Notes under the pieces: model-generated | Databases searched by the model: none | What the model saw: the letters and a program-made list of their open reading frames with translations, nothing else | What the model was told of the DNA's origin: nothing | Made by a program: the position numbers and the translations under genes | Shown here: positions 11,838 through 23,650 of the stretch, piece by piece | How positions within the stretch are numbered: position 1 is the first letter of the stretch | How the letters are laid out: every line of letters starts with the position of its first letter | Origin: Atherinomorus stipes | Lineage: Eukaryota > Chordata > Actinopteri > Atheriniformes > Atherinidae | DNA: 64,000 nt | Direction: 5' to 3' | Assembly (NCBI GenBank): GCA_023101725.1 | Contig: JALJCO010008629.1 | Location: 186,001 to 250,000, forward strand

Positions 11838-12634
11838 TTAAAGGAGTGATGACATAGCAGTTAAAAACTAGTTTATGTTGTTGGCATTGCTGCATATGTA
11901 AATACTCCAAAGAAAAAAACGGCATTTCTTACAGCGGAGTATTGTTTTGAAACGCCAGACCTCACTTCCTCAGTCATACAGTTGGGTCCGGTGATGATAT
12001 GGAGCTTTACCCAGAGACCACGTTGACTTCATTTTGATTGGCTACACCTTATTTGGCTATGACCTTATTTGGAGAATCTAGGTCAAGCTGCGGTCGGAGT
12101 TTGCTAAAGGCTAACTGCTAGCAACATGGACACTTCAGACAGTGTGAGCTACGTTTATCAGACAAGACAGCATTTAGAAAATAAATAAACTTACAGGTAA
12201 TGACAAGGTTGTGGTCGCCTTCCTCAGTGTTGCTGCAGAAGTTTTCTTTTAAATCCATTTGTTTGAAAATCCAGACCTGACTGCACAGAAGTTACTACTA
12301 GCTCCATACACGAAGCTGAATCAGACAGGGAGGGGAGGGGGGAGCGGACGGTGCATAAACCGTTAGGAGAGAGAGGGGGGGGGGGGGGGGGGCTGTTTAC
12401 TTGATAGTGTGCTCTTATTGGAGCAAATAAATTACGTAGAATGATAGAACTACGTAGAATGATAGCCTGCTGTCTGATTCAACTGTTTCTGAGCAGAGAC
12501 ACAAAGCTGACAGACCATAAACAGGAACTTTGATTCTCACTCTGGACATTCACATGGCCTCATCAGTGCACAACAGATCATATTATACACCCAAAACCCC
12601 AGAAAAGTGAAATTTGATGTCATGGCACCTTTAA
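11838..12634. mobile_element. TTAA-bounded inverted-end element (MITE), 797 bp
   Basis: The left end reads TTAAAGGAGTGATGACAT. The right end, read on the opposite strand, is TTAAAGGTGCCATGACAT, so about 15 of 18 positions agree. Both ends start with TTAA, the target of piggyBac-type transposases, so the TTAA may be the target duplication. The interior has no open frame of interest. It contains a G-run at about 12371-12392 and a short tandem duplication of TACGTAGAATGATAG near 12434-12466. It looks like a non-autonomous element that depends on a transposase encoded elsewhere. Confidence 0.65.
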
Positions 12635-13346
12635 AAATTTGTTAACAGATCAGTACTGATATAACAAGAAACTCCCAGTACATTTTTGGAACATGGTAGG
12701 ATAAGTGTCCCATACTATAAATGTGTGGGGTACATGCAATGCATTTACACTGTAACTCAGTGAGAAATAACTGAATATATATTTTCATCTGTCCATGCAT
12801 TTGTATCCGTGTTGGACCTTTTATTTTGTGACAAGCATCAAAATGCATTCAGGATAAAGATTGTGGTTAAATAATACACTTGGCAAGACCTACCACGTTT
12901 GACCTCAAGGGTATCACCTTCATCAAATACTTTCTTCTATCTAAAGCTTTGAGTTAAATATGGGTCATGCCTTTTTAACCAGTCTTTAAATTTAATTATG
13001 TTTCAGCATGAACATGACAATGCCGTGCCAGAGACAGGCAGAAGAAAGGAGCGGTCATCTCTGTCGTAAACATTTCACTGTGACCACATATGTCTCTTCA
13101 AACTTCATCTTCACATTGTCACTGTGGAGTTGCATTCATTTGCCTTTTGCTGTGTTTTGCAACTCAATTATTTCATTAGCAAGTTAAGAGCGACTAATAT
13201 GTTTTGTTTAACTGCATTAAAATCCACTCACAGGGATCTCCAAGGGTGAGCTGACACCAGTGAGGCACCTTAATCTGAAGTTGTTACACTGAGATAAAGT
13301 AGGATGAAGAGGACAAAGGAAAAAGGACAAAAAAAACGGCATACTG
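12635..13346. other. Non-coding stretch, no gene seen
   Basis: No gene, RNA or repeat structure recognised. Confidence 0.6.
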
Positions 13347-13354
13347 GTTGAAAC
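13347..13354. repeat. Target-site duplication GTTGAAAC, left copy
   Basis: The 8-bp GTTGAAAC flanks the hAT-type element and is repeated exactly at 14449-14456. Confidence 0.88.
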
Positions 13355-14448
13355 TCGGGATGTCCCGATACCGATGCCAGTATCTGTACTTGCAGTGTTT
13401 ACACCCCCATGCTGACAGAAAAAAACTCTTCAATGTGAGTGGCGATGGCGTTGAGTTTACATCTTTTTTGAATTAAAAGATGCTTTCCATCACACGAGGA
13501 TAGCAAATATATCATGTCCCTGGGATACTTTTCAAAACGTTGGTGATGGTCGGAGCGGACTGTTCTTCCTTTCTCTCTCCTTCCCCACCAGACAGTTTCA
13601 GACATTTCATTCAGGATTCACTTTATCAGTGGTAAGTTTACTACTAATTCTGTTTCCTATGCTTTCCAAGTTTATGTTCGTTAAGCTGGTATGAGTTTAA
13701 ATATGTAAAATTATTACGATGCATTGCTAAAATACAGCAAACCGCAGCTGCATCAGAGGCTTTTTTTAAGCTTCTAACGACTTATTGCAAGCTCTTATTT
13801 ATTTTATTTCTTACGAGGTAGTATCCCACTTATAGCTACCATGGCCACTTACGAAAGAAATAAATATTAAATCAACATATATATATCTATTTATATTTTT
13901 TCAACAGTTAAAATCCTAAGTTTTTCACAAGAAGTGGTGAAGCAGACGATACCGTCCCTTGTTGTGACGCTGCCAGCTGTGGCTACAGCACCTGCAGCTC
14001 GGTCAGTCTGCAGCTGTTAATCAGATCTGATCAGAAGAGTGAAGTCAGATGAACTTTATATTACATGATACAGTTTTATTTTAGAGGTCACTGACGGAGC
14101 CCAATAAGCCTGCAGGCGGCTTTCAGTGATGCGCTGTCACAGACAGGATCTGGCGCATCTCCAGCCTGGCGTCTCGACCCGCACGAGCTCCGGGGGCTGT
14201 GGGTCAAACAATCACTACCCCCAACAAACAAACATGCCCGCATCACACCTGAGCATGCAGAGATGCTTCTCTTTATTTAAAACAAATAACCAACTAAAAA
14301 GAAAAGAAAGAAAAGAAACGCCTTTCACTTATTTCACTTATCCCCATTAATTAGGTACTCGGATTGGTACTCAGTAACGGTAAGTACTCAAATGCAAGTA
14401 CTCATACTTGTACTTGGTCAGCAAAAAAGTGGCATCGGGACATCCTTA
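13355..14448. mobile_element. Non-autonomous hAT-type DNA transposon, 1094 bp
   Basis: The left end TCGGGATGTCCCGAT and the right end (reverse complement TAAGGATGTCCCGAT) form terminal inverted repeats agreeing at 13 of 15 positions. The element is flanked by a perfect 8-bp direct repeat, GTTGAAAC, and 8-bp duplications are characteristic of the hAT superfamily. The GGGATGTCCCGATACCGAT start matches a common fish hAT-derived repeat type that carries subterminal 'CCGATAC' and 'GTACTCG' motifs; these are visible at about 13371-13390 and 14355-14420. No transposase domain could be read inside. The open frames are short and featureless, so this is a non-autonomous copy. The intact duplication suggests an insertion younger than most elements around it. 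Confidence 0.87.
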
Positions 14449-14456
14449 GTTGAAAC
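14449..14456. repeat. Target-site duplication GTTGAAAC, right copy
   Basis: Exact repeat of 13347-13354, directly after the right inverted repeat. Confidence 0.88.
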
Positions 14457-17400
14457 CCTACTGATGTGTCACTTAGGACAGCAGACCGCTAGCATGTAAA
14501 TTGAATACACAGTAAAAACTAGAACACACAAATACTTGTGAAAATAGTTCTCTCACCCATCAATTTCTGAGCCAGTATTGATGGCAAAATACCAGGTCCA
14601 AATCCAAAAATACCAGATCCAAAAATTGGAACCAAACTCCATAATGTAAGTACTTGAGAACAAAAATGCTTCACTGTCAGTGTTGTGTGCAGGCTACTAG
14701 AGTGATCTCTCAGGGCCAAAACACACCAACCAGCACCAGACCATGTTTGCCAAAACAGATGCTCCAAATGTTTTGATCCCCTCTTTTTTAAATTAGAACA
14801 TATCAAATGTGTCGAAGATGGATTAAGAGAGATACATTATTAAGGATGAGAAATAACGGGAGCTATGCAACCTTGAATCCCATTAAAGATATTGTTCTTC
14901 AGGAAAGCTTCCTTTGCATGTGTCCACACAGAAATTCTGTACACCCCACAGAAGAAAAGGGTGGAGTGGATTCAAGAGACTCCTCTCCTTTAAAAATTGT
15001 ATTATTGTATGAGCAGAGGGTTAAAGAGATTAATAAGGAGCTGCATTACAGTACAGCACCTCTGTGACATTTTGGACAAAGTATACCACAGACATTTTAC
15101 TAAGACTTAAAAAAATGGTGTCAACTTATGAAGTGAAGTTTTAAAGTCTTCCTAAAATATCCCTTTTCCTCGAAAGTAAGACTGCCAAGTCTAACTCTCC
15201 AATATTCCATCTCAGAAGCACATATAAATATGAACGCCCAAGTGGTAAATATAGACAGGAATGTGTTCCAAGCTGAGAATGGCTGTATGAAGAGATACTC
15301 ATAAACCCAAAGGTTTTTTTCTTTTTTTTTTTTTTACATCTCCTGGCAGACTCCTCTCATTACCTGCAGTTGCAGACATGATTCTGTCTTTATCCCTCTC
15401 TGTCTCTTTTTCTCCTGACAACAGGGGAGCATTTTGTTCCAATTAGTCTCAGTAGACAAACTTCCAGCAGCCACCCTGCCAGCCCTCAGGATGATTAAAT
15501 GCAACACACCTTCCACCCCTCCTCCAACAGATTAACATACAACCATGCTGCAGGCAGAGAGCGATAGAACATAGAAAGAGAGAGCAGTGGCACAATAAGA
15601 GTAGTTCAGTGTGACGGATGAGGAGAAAAAAGGGCAGCGGGTACTGAGAGAATGTTGAGTCAAAGGTAAAGTTGGCCAGACAACGAAACAAAGACAAAAG
15701 GGATATCATGGCTCCTTTTGGAAATGCACTAGATTAATGTTCTATTAATCTATTGACAGTTGTGTGTAAACCATGTCTGAATGAGCAGCCTGGTTCTTTT
15801 CGAAAAAAAAAAAAAGTCTTTCCAGGATTGGGCTGATTGCAATTTTGCCCCCACTTTTAACTGTAGAGTTCAAAAAAATATGCAATCACAATGGACAAGC
15901 ACAAACAGCAGGATTGGATCTCATTTGGGGAAATGATCAATCTATTGAGATAAATGGTTTTTTTTTATGTTTTTGTGTTTTTTGGTGCAGCACAGAGGCA
16001 CATTCTTGATAGGACTTTGTGTACACTTAGTGCACACACACACACACACACACAGACACACGGATTCAAAAGGTAAGGTAAACCACAAATGCAATAACAC
16101 TCTGTCCGTTGCTGTTTTCACCCTTTAGCTCGACAAGGTGTTGATTAATTTGACACACAATTCATTTAGACTTGGCATGGCACTGCAACTATTATCGTAA
16201 TGCATTTTTACAGGGAAAACTGTTTGTGTCGATCACAGTTCCCAGTAAATGTTTTCATATAATACTCTATAAACAATTTTATCACCACCACAGGGTGAAC
16301 GCTCTTTGGAAGAGAAACTAAATTACGTACGAAGAGGGTGTGTCTTTTCACAACCTCAATAGCAGAGGGCCATCTGACAGCAAAAATAGTCCTTGAGCTG
16401 TTCTGTTCTACTGGCCTTCACCTCATGAGTTTACTTACAAAATACCTTTTATTGGTCTTATTTATCAAACTAGAAAATGCTGCTGGAGTTTTTGTTTTCG
16501 TCTACATGTAGTTTTATCATCACTGTTATTCCACAAAAGTCATCGGTGAAACATTTCCGGGATTTCTGTTATTTTGTGGTTTTATTATAGAAACTTGAAA
16601 GCACATTTTTACTTCCAAACCCACTTTCTTATTGATATGACTTTGGTTCACGCTGACTCCCTTAAACAGCTCATTGTGGTCCAGTCATCATTTCTGTTTC
16701 ACCTGTGCTTTTCCTCAAGCAAAGATACCCACAGTGCAATAATCTAAAAAAAAATGTAGAATTGGAGCTTTGGTCAGCATTAGGGAATACTTATCTAACA
16801 CTCGTTTAATTTTTCTTCACCTTTTGAAAACCTCTAATATCATTAATCTCTGCATTTCAAGATTAATCTCTTAGCTTAGCAAACTCAACCCCCTCCTCGA
16901 ACTCCAAAGCTTTATCTTTTCCACCCGCACCTCCCCATCTGTCTTAATCTCATTACTGAAGTCAATGGCCAACCTGCTTGGTCCACACCGATAAACAACA
17001 CTATTACCCTACAGTGACCCTAGCACTGTTTACGTTGTTAACAACATTCAGGACCTTAAACACCCTAATTTCTCATGATGTAGATGACAATATCCACCCA
17101 CAGTTATGTACAAATGAAGGTAAACCCTGAGGTTTGTAATAATAAACTCAGGGTCTTTGAAAGACTTGGAATAAAGAGGATCCTTTGGTGGTATTTTACA
17201 TCATATCATTATTTATTTTACAAAAACTATGTTTAAATGCAGAAACAGCATTTTAAAAAGTAAGTATACCATGTCTCAATAAAAATGAAACAATAAGCGC
17301 AGTCAAGTGCTGCTAATAAACGTTCTTGTAGTTTCATCAAAAAACTGCTTACCAGAAGAGAGCTTTGGCATAAACGCTAATTTTAAACATGTTGACCATC

Positions 17401-20400
17401 AAATATTTGTAAAAGTACTCTTGAGTGTTTGTAGAATTTATTCTTCACCTATAAGATAGAAGATTTTTATTTATGCTAGGACTTTGAAAGAATTTGTTGG
17501 TAAGCAAGATTTGTGATTTAGGTCCACTGAGCCTCAGCAAACCACCACAAAGGGTCAAAAAGAAAGAATTGCAACAGCTCAGTCAAAGGTCTGGTTAAAA
17601 AACCAAAACAGGACCTCAAGCAAGTTGTAGAAACTTGCCCCAATTGTGATACGGTACATTTTGTTGTGTCAAAACCAATTTATACCCACCCAAAACATGA
17701 AGTATTTTTTGCATTCAGAGCACATTATTCTGATGGTAATCCACTGTCTGTTGATTTCCTGTTGATAATATTCTTCCTGCACTGAAATTTCAGGAATTCA
17801 TCTTCATCTTAATATTTTGCTTTTCACAACAAAATATAACAACAAAACATTTAGATAAAGAATAAAGATTAACTTTTATTTTTAAAGTGATTCTTACAAT
17901 TCTTTTTGAGCAAAGCCCAATAGTAAAAAGGGGTGGGTGTGGGGGGTACATTTAGCATTGTTTTCAAATTTTAAGAGTAAAAAAAAGATGTGCAAAGTGT
18001 TTAAGAGATGTGAGCAATTTTTTGAGATGAGATCAATCATGCGATTTAATTAACTGCATGATTTGAAATATAAAACCATGACATTAAACACATTGTGTCT
18101 TTTATCTCTTTTTTTCCCCAGAAAAAAAAAATCTTGATCAATAGTAAGCTGAGTATCAATATATTGGCACTGAGCTAATTAGCAAAACTGTCTCCTGTCA
18201 AATCAGTGGAACAAAGAACAAAATATCTGGGAGAAGGGGTCTTAATCAGAGTCTCTCAGGTCCATTTGTGTGTTATTCTGAGCCACAATGGCATCTCTGA
18301 AAGGCAAAGACATGTTTCAGCCCGAAAATTTAACATTTTTGTTAGGCTTATTAACATGAAGTCATGTAGTCTCATGTTCTGAGGTCAGTAGCAAATGTTA
18401 TATGCATGTAAGATGATACAGTTTTACAGAAATAAACCATGTTTTTATTTAATAAAAAGCAGACTACCAATAATGCATCAGGGCTTAAAGTTAAAATGAA
18501 CCAACAGAATAAAACCAGTTAAAAAAAGGATATTTAGAATGGAGCAGCTGTGTGTGCAGCTTCGTCATATGTTTAACTTTGCCCACACAAGTAGCAGAGG
18601 AGAGAGTTTTAAAACTCAAGTCCTCACAAGAAACGTAAAGGAAATTGTGTGTGTGTCCATGAGTCTGTGTTGTGACGCACTTCTCAGCTCTGAGGATTAC
18701 ATGTACTACCTAGAGCTCTACAGGGATCTTTAGGGATAAGAACACCACATGCCATTAAGAAAGTATGAGCTAATGAAGTCAGTCCCCTCCCAAACTATCC
18801 ACATACTTTATGACCTTTTACACATCCTGCTGACCTGCGCCAGTACAGGCATTTAATATTAAATGTACTCATCTATTCATTTCTCTACCTACTTCTTTAT
18901 GCGCCTGGAGGCATAGCTGATGGCGGCAGCCTGTTGGGGTATCAAAAATATCATGTAGTTCAAAGGAAATCTTCGCTCTTCTCCCACTAGACATGTTTTC
19001 CCTCCAACCTTGCTTTGTCTCTGATTTCCCTTACAACTTATCTTTCTGTCACAATCTGAACTTACGTTTAAGTATTTTAAAATGTGGCCTCAACCCAACT
19101 ATTTTTTTTTTTCAGAACGACTGGTTTTGTCTCGGGCTGTCTCGTTAGGTATATTTGAATAAAACTAGACAGAATCAAGAATACACCATGTGAAACAAGG
19201 ATGCTGCATTCAGCTTAAATGTTTGATTTTCCATTAGAACGAATGAATTGACTTAAGCATATGACTGACATACAGTACATAATCATGTTGATTTGTGAAC
19301 ATCCAGGCAGTTTTTCATTAAAAAAAAAAGAAAATTCCCAAAGCTGCTTGTGTTTTCTTTCTTGTTTCCTAATTCAAAACAAAAATCAGATTATGAACCG
19401 ATTTCCATTTTTGTACACAAAATAAAAATGCAAAAAATAGGGCAGCAGCTCAACCCAGAAGTTCCTTCTGCTCCTCACCGTGTTGGCAACTTGTCCAAAA
19501 GTCATTTAATGATTGCATTAATATCCTAGGGATATAATTGTCATATGGGTATATGTTTTCCTCTTGAAAACTGTCTTTATCACAAAGCACAGTATTACAT
19601 TACATGCTGATGGATCTGCAACTCTCTGTCGGACTCTCCTGGGAAATGTTTATTTGGCAGAAATATATCCTTTTCTGATTATTAATTTAAGTTGAATGCT
19701 TTACTGTCTCTCTTATGTTTGCCAACAGTGGTGTTTAAATGTTGTTATATTTGAACATACAGTACTGTAGTGTTCAAATTGGCACCATGAGCCTAAATGT
19801 CAAATCCCAATCTAAATGATTAATATACTGACTATCTAGAATTACTAGCCTGCCATAGTTGTAATGATGTATCTGTATATCATAGTGCAATAGAAAGATG
19901 TTATAGTGTTGTCCTATTAGAATATGACTTAATACAGTGACCCACCACCCAAACAGGGACCACTGGAGAAAGGACATTAGCCACCCCCCCACCCCCAACA
20001 ATAGGAAAAAGGCTTTATTTTAGTCACAACAGCTTGTAGTTTGGTGAGCATTTGTGAGTCTCTCTGAGCTTAAAGTTGACATACAGTATTATCAGGGTTG
20101 GGAAGTAACAGATTACATGTAGCGGTGTTACGTATTTATTCCAGTAATGAAAGCAGGTTGGCACCATTGTTTGTTCATTAAACAAACTCCTTTCTTGTAA
20201 CTATAAATTGAATCAATAACTGAAACTGTTGATTGTATCATTGAGATCTGACATTTTCTTGTGGTCATGCCTTTGTGAAATGTATTTCACACAGAGATTC
20301 CGAGCTTGTCCACATTTTTGTGAAAAGATGTCATGTTGAAGATGATGGCAGGAGGAGGAAGTTATTTCCTTTTCTGTGACAGTTTCCATTGTTGCTTTTT

Positions 20401-22189
20401 CTCTGTCCCTTGTGTGCCTTTCCTCTGATTTCTGTGAGGATGTCTCTTATCATTGTCCTTGTGACCATGCAGGCCAGTGACAGCATGGTCAGCTAGTCCC
20501 TGGTGTAAACAATGTCAAAACAAAAATCAGGCCAACCCCCCCCCCAAAAAAACAGACAAAGAAAAACCTGAATTCCCTCTACTAAAAGAAAAACGAAGCT
20601 CAATGTTTATTACTAATACCTAATACAGTACCTGGTTAAATGAGTACAACAATGAAAGTTTTTAAATTTCAGAAACAAACGCGGATATCTACAGGTTGCA
20701 TATACTGTACTGTGAGGGGATGCATGCAAAATAACTTTAAAGAGTGTTTTTGTCTAATTTTTCAAGTTAAAATGGTATAATCACTTTAAGTCTCATAAAA
20801 GAGGTATAAGCATATTTTCTGGTTTTTTTTTTTTTACTGTTTTTTATACAAGAGTCACAAAGCAAATAGTCACAAACTTGTTCTCAAGACTGTTTTTACA
20901 GTAGCAACAGATCATGGACCACAGTTTGATTTACAGGGCCTATTACGATGTTGACTTTTGAAAGCAGTTCACTGATAAATCAAGGCCGTTCCAAAACTTA
21001 AACATGAGTCTGAACCTCAGGTGAAACTGTTCAAACTATTTTTATTATGTTGGCATTAGATTTATTGAAAATTTCTTTGAGCAAACATCACAGGAACACT
21101 GAGTAAAAGTCAGCTAAGAGGGCAAACAGTACTTTGATAGATAGATTTGTTTGCTGGGAAACAAAAATGATCTTTTGTTTGTACAGCTGCTCAGAAACAC
21201 AGCATTTCTCACACAAACAACATAGTTTGCATTTACTGAATTTCACACTCTTAAAGTATAAGCACCATTACTTTTCTGTATTTTGGCAACAGAGTTTTCT
21301 CTCTGTTAGCAATGTTACATTTTCCACATTTGCACTGATAACAAGTCACAAAATTGCAGGTAATGTGCATATTTCCCAGAGACAGCCTACAGAGATCTTG
21401 TAGTGGTTTGATGTGCTGCTGACCTTCATATTTTGAATCTTTTTCTGGCTGGTTCTGTACATGTACGACTGAATATGAGATGTTGTAATGGTTAGAAAGG
21501 CATGATGTTTATCAGTGTTTCCTTTAATTAAGAGCTGGAGTAGCTATCTCACCCACAACTGCAATGATGTGGTTCTCAAATCACTTTCATCTCCTCCCCT
21601 GGCCCTCAGCAAGTTCCCACCAGGAATGAAAGACACTCACCTATAATCCCAAAGGCGTCGCCAGACGTCCCTCTCTGGGGTTACAGGAGTTAACCCAGCA
21701 GTGATGATATAACAGTAACAGGGACAGAAGGCAGTTATTTTAGCCTGATATGTAAATTCAAATAATACAGTTTCATTGAAATTCAGCTCCAATTCAGCTC
21801 CAGTTTGGTCTGAATTCTCAATTTACAATATTATGGATGTTCTCTGAGGCCCCTCACCTCACTGAAAAGGTGCTCAATGGTTTAGTCCACACCTGTGCCA
21901 GGCGTTTCAACTGAGTTATGTAGTCTGCTGGTAAGTGAGTGATAAGACAGCCACAAGAGGCAGGAAAAGCCACATCTTTCCCCAAGAAAGCAACATCAAG
22001 CTATCAAAGAGGAAAAGAAGAAAGAAAGGAGAGAAACAGAAAATCAAGAGAGAAGCAACAGCTTTTTATCAGAAGCAGATGCACCTTAGGATCCATTCAG
22101 GGACAATACAGATTAATTATTTTCAGAAATTCATCAACTCTATTACTGCTACTCATTGAGATTTATGCATGACGCGTTCTTTAGAACAT
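14457..22189. other. Long non-coding stretch, no gene seen
   Basis: No recognisable gene or full repeat unit in about 7.7 kb. Minor items are a CA tract at 16032-16054, T-runs near 15313-15336 and 20822-20836, and a GGGTTGGGAAGTAACAG phrase at about 20096 followed by GTGTTACGTA. That phrase resembles the end of a known fish DNA repeat but lacks a partner end. Short open frames lack domains. Confidence 0.55.
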
Positions 22190-22377
22190 CCGGTTTATAA
22201 TTAACCAGGAAAGGATTTCCGGTTCAGCCTGTGGGACGGGTTGTGGCGGTAGATTTGAAGACTAAAGTAAACAAATGAATGAGATATTGTTCATACTGTA
22301 ATCCAGACAACAGATTGCATAGTAACCTTTAGCATAATATATATATTCCAATATAACAGTAGTAGTAGTAGTGTGAG

Positions 22378-22886
22378 ATGAAGCCGTTATTCAAGTTTCA
22401 GCGACGTGAAGGGACAGCAGCTGAACACTGCTGTGTTCCTCTGTGTGCCGCGTCGGCTAAATATAATTCTGTTATTAGCTTTCACACATTTCCATCGGAT
22501 GATCAACTACGAAAGAGATGGATTGTGAACATTAGAAGGGAAAACTTCATCATCACTCATCATACCCGTGTCTGCAGTAGACACTTTACAGCGCAGGATG
22601 TCAAAGAGCCGAGTGAGGCAGGTGGGAGGAGGAGGCTGAAACCCGGCGCTGTTCCTCTTCATTTTCATTGGAACAGTTATTCTCTTGGTGAGAGAAGACT
22701 GTCTGTATGGGGACGTACGGCTAGACCAGAGAAGGTGGAAACTAGGGAAAAGTTCATGCTCAAGATCACGACTACTGCGCCGGCCCGGATCCTGCCTTTG
22801 TGGACATTGTGCTGGAGGAAAACCAGAGACTTCGAGAGGAGGTTGCTCAGCTAAGACAGCAAATGAACGATATTGTATGTGAGTGA
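22378..22886 (+). pseudogene. THAP zinc-finger exon with coiled-coil start, frameshifted
   Basis: From the ATG at 22378 the frame encodes a THAP domain, a C2CH zinc finger that binds DNA and is used by P-element-like and other transposases and by host THAP proteins. Visible hallmarks are Cys18 and Cys23 (C-x4-C), Phe-Pro at residues 38-39, Trp48, Cys66-x2-His69, and an AVPLHF box at 91-96 (the usual AVPxxF). Spacing fits the family. After about residue 110 the reading moves to another frame. There DHDYC and then VLEENQRLREEVAQLRQQM (about 22764-22868) look like the acidic linker and coiled coil that usually follow. The second frame meets TGA at 22884-22886, just after donor-like GTATGT/GTGAGT at 22875-22884. 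At least one frameshift therefore lies between about 22700 and 22764. No catalytic transposase domain follows in the window. A decayed host THAP gene is possible, but the opposed exon at 23021-23087 favours transposon origin. Confidence 0.8.
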
Positions 22887-23020
22887 TATTTATTGTTATT
22901 ACAACACAGTGTCCAAATCAACAACATTTTTAACATATAACTGTCCATAGACCGTTAATAGAGATCTGTCACCGTCCTCTGATGCTACCTCCAAGCTACC
23001 GGTGTTAGCTAAACACTTAC

Positions 23021-23087
23021 CTGCATAATCTTGTATGAAGTTGGTTATATACAACTTAAAGCCTTTAACCCGCTTGCTTGCGGACAT
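23021..23087 (-). pseudogene. Short first coding exon with splice donor, possibly of a YqaJ-type partner gene
   Basis: On the minus strand an ATG at 23087 opens 67 bases of coding sequence beginning MSASKRVKGFKLYITNF. It ends at ..GATTATGCAG followed by GTAAGTG, a near-ideal splice donor, at 23020. Continuing past the donor gives a frame that runs on to about 22899 without recognisable features, consistent with intron. The Lys-Gly-(Phe/Tyr)-Lys pattern with a following '..I.D..' resembles, from memory, the start of fish proteins with SWIM zinc-finger and YqaJ domains encoded by ISL2EU elements, but 22 residues are too few to prove it. No second exon is present, so it is an orphan. Confidence 0.35.
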
Positions 23088-23103
23088 CGCAGTGTGCTTC
23101 TAA

Positions 23104-23650
23104 AAAATCCTGATTTTAAGGTTCGTTTAGTGGTTTATAAATGTCTTAATAGTCTTGGGCCTTCTTTTTTTATCTGACCTGGTTTTAAGGTATGAGCCCT
23201 CGCTGACCCTCAGGTCCTCAGGTACTGGCCTTCTGGTTGTTCCCAAGGTTCGGACCAAAACCTATGAGGCTTCATTTTGCCATTATGGACCCCCCCTTTG
23301 AAACGGCCTGCCTGAGGGCCTCAGGGCTGCAGAGACTGTCCATGTTTTTAAGAAAAGGCTCAAGACCTACCTTTTTGGTTTAGCTTATAATTTGGTTTTA
23401 TTCCTTTTATAAGTTGGTCTTTTTTACCCTGTCATCTTTTTATTAGTTTACTTTTTTATAAATCTTTATAACTAGTTTATGGTTTTTATAATTGTTTTGA
23501 TTACTGGCTTCCTTTAACCAAGTGTATGATTTAGACTTATTTTTTAGGCTTTTAGGTTGTCTGATTCTTATTTTATTTTATTTTATTCTATTTTTTTCTA
23601 TTTTAGGTATTTTTAATCCCTCCAGTGTTTTCCTCATGGGGTCCTCCATG
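23104..23650 (+). mobile_element. L2-like LINE fragment, 3' region
   Basis: The start encodes DFKVRLVVYKCLNSLGPS (from 23112), the same protein region as LDFKVLLLVYKALNGLGPK in the L2-like copy at 5668-6320. Fragments LTLRSSGTGLLVVPKVRTKTYEA and GLPEGLRAAETVHVFKKRLK can be followed, interrupted by stops and frameshifts. A T-rich 3' untranslated region runs to about 23650. The copy is more diverged and from a different subfamily than the first. The 5' breakpoint falls a few bases upstream of the minus-strand exon's start codon region, so it appears to have inserted into the older element. Confidence 0.8.

Noticed and set aside
20096..20150. GGGTTGGGAAGTAACAG...GTGTTACGTA as a complete DNA transposon
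   Set aside because: A single end-like phrase without partner; left in the non-coding description.
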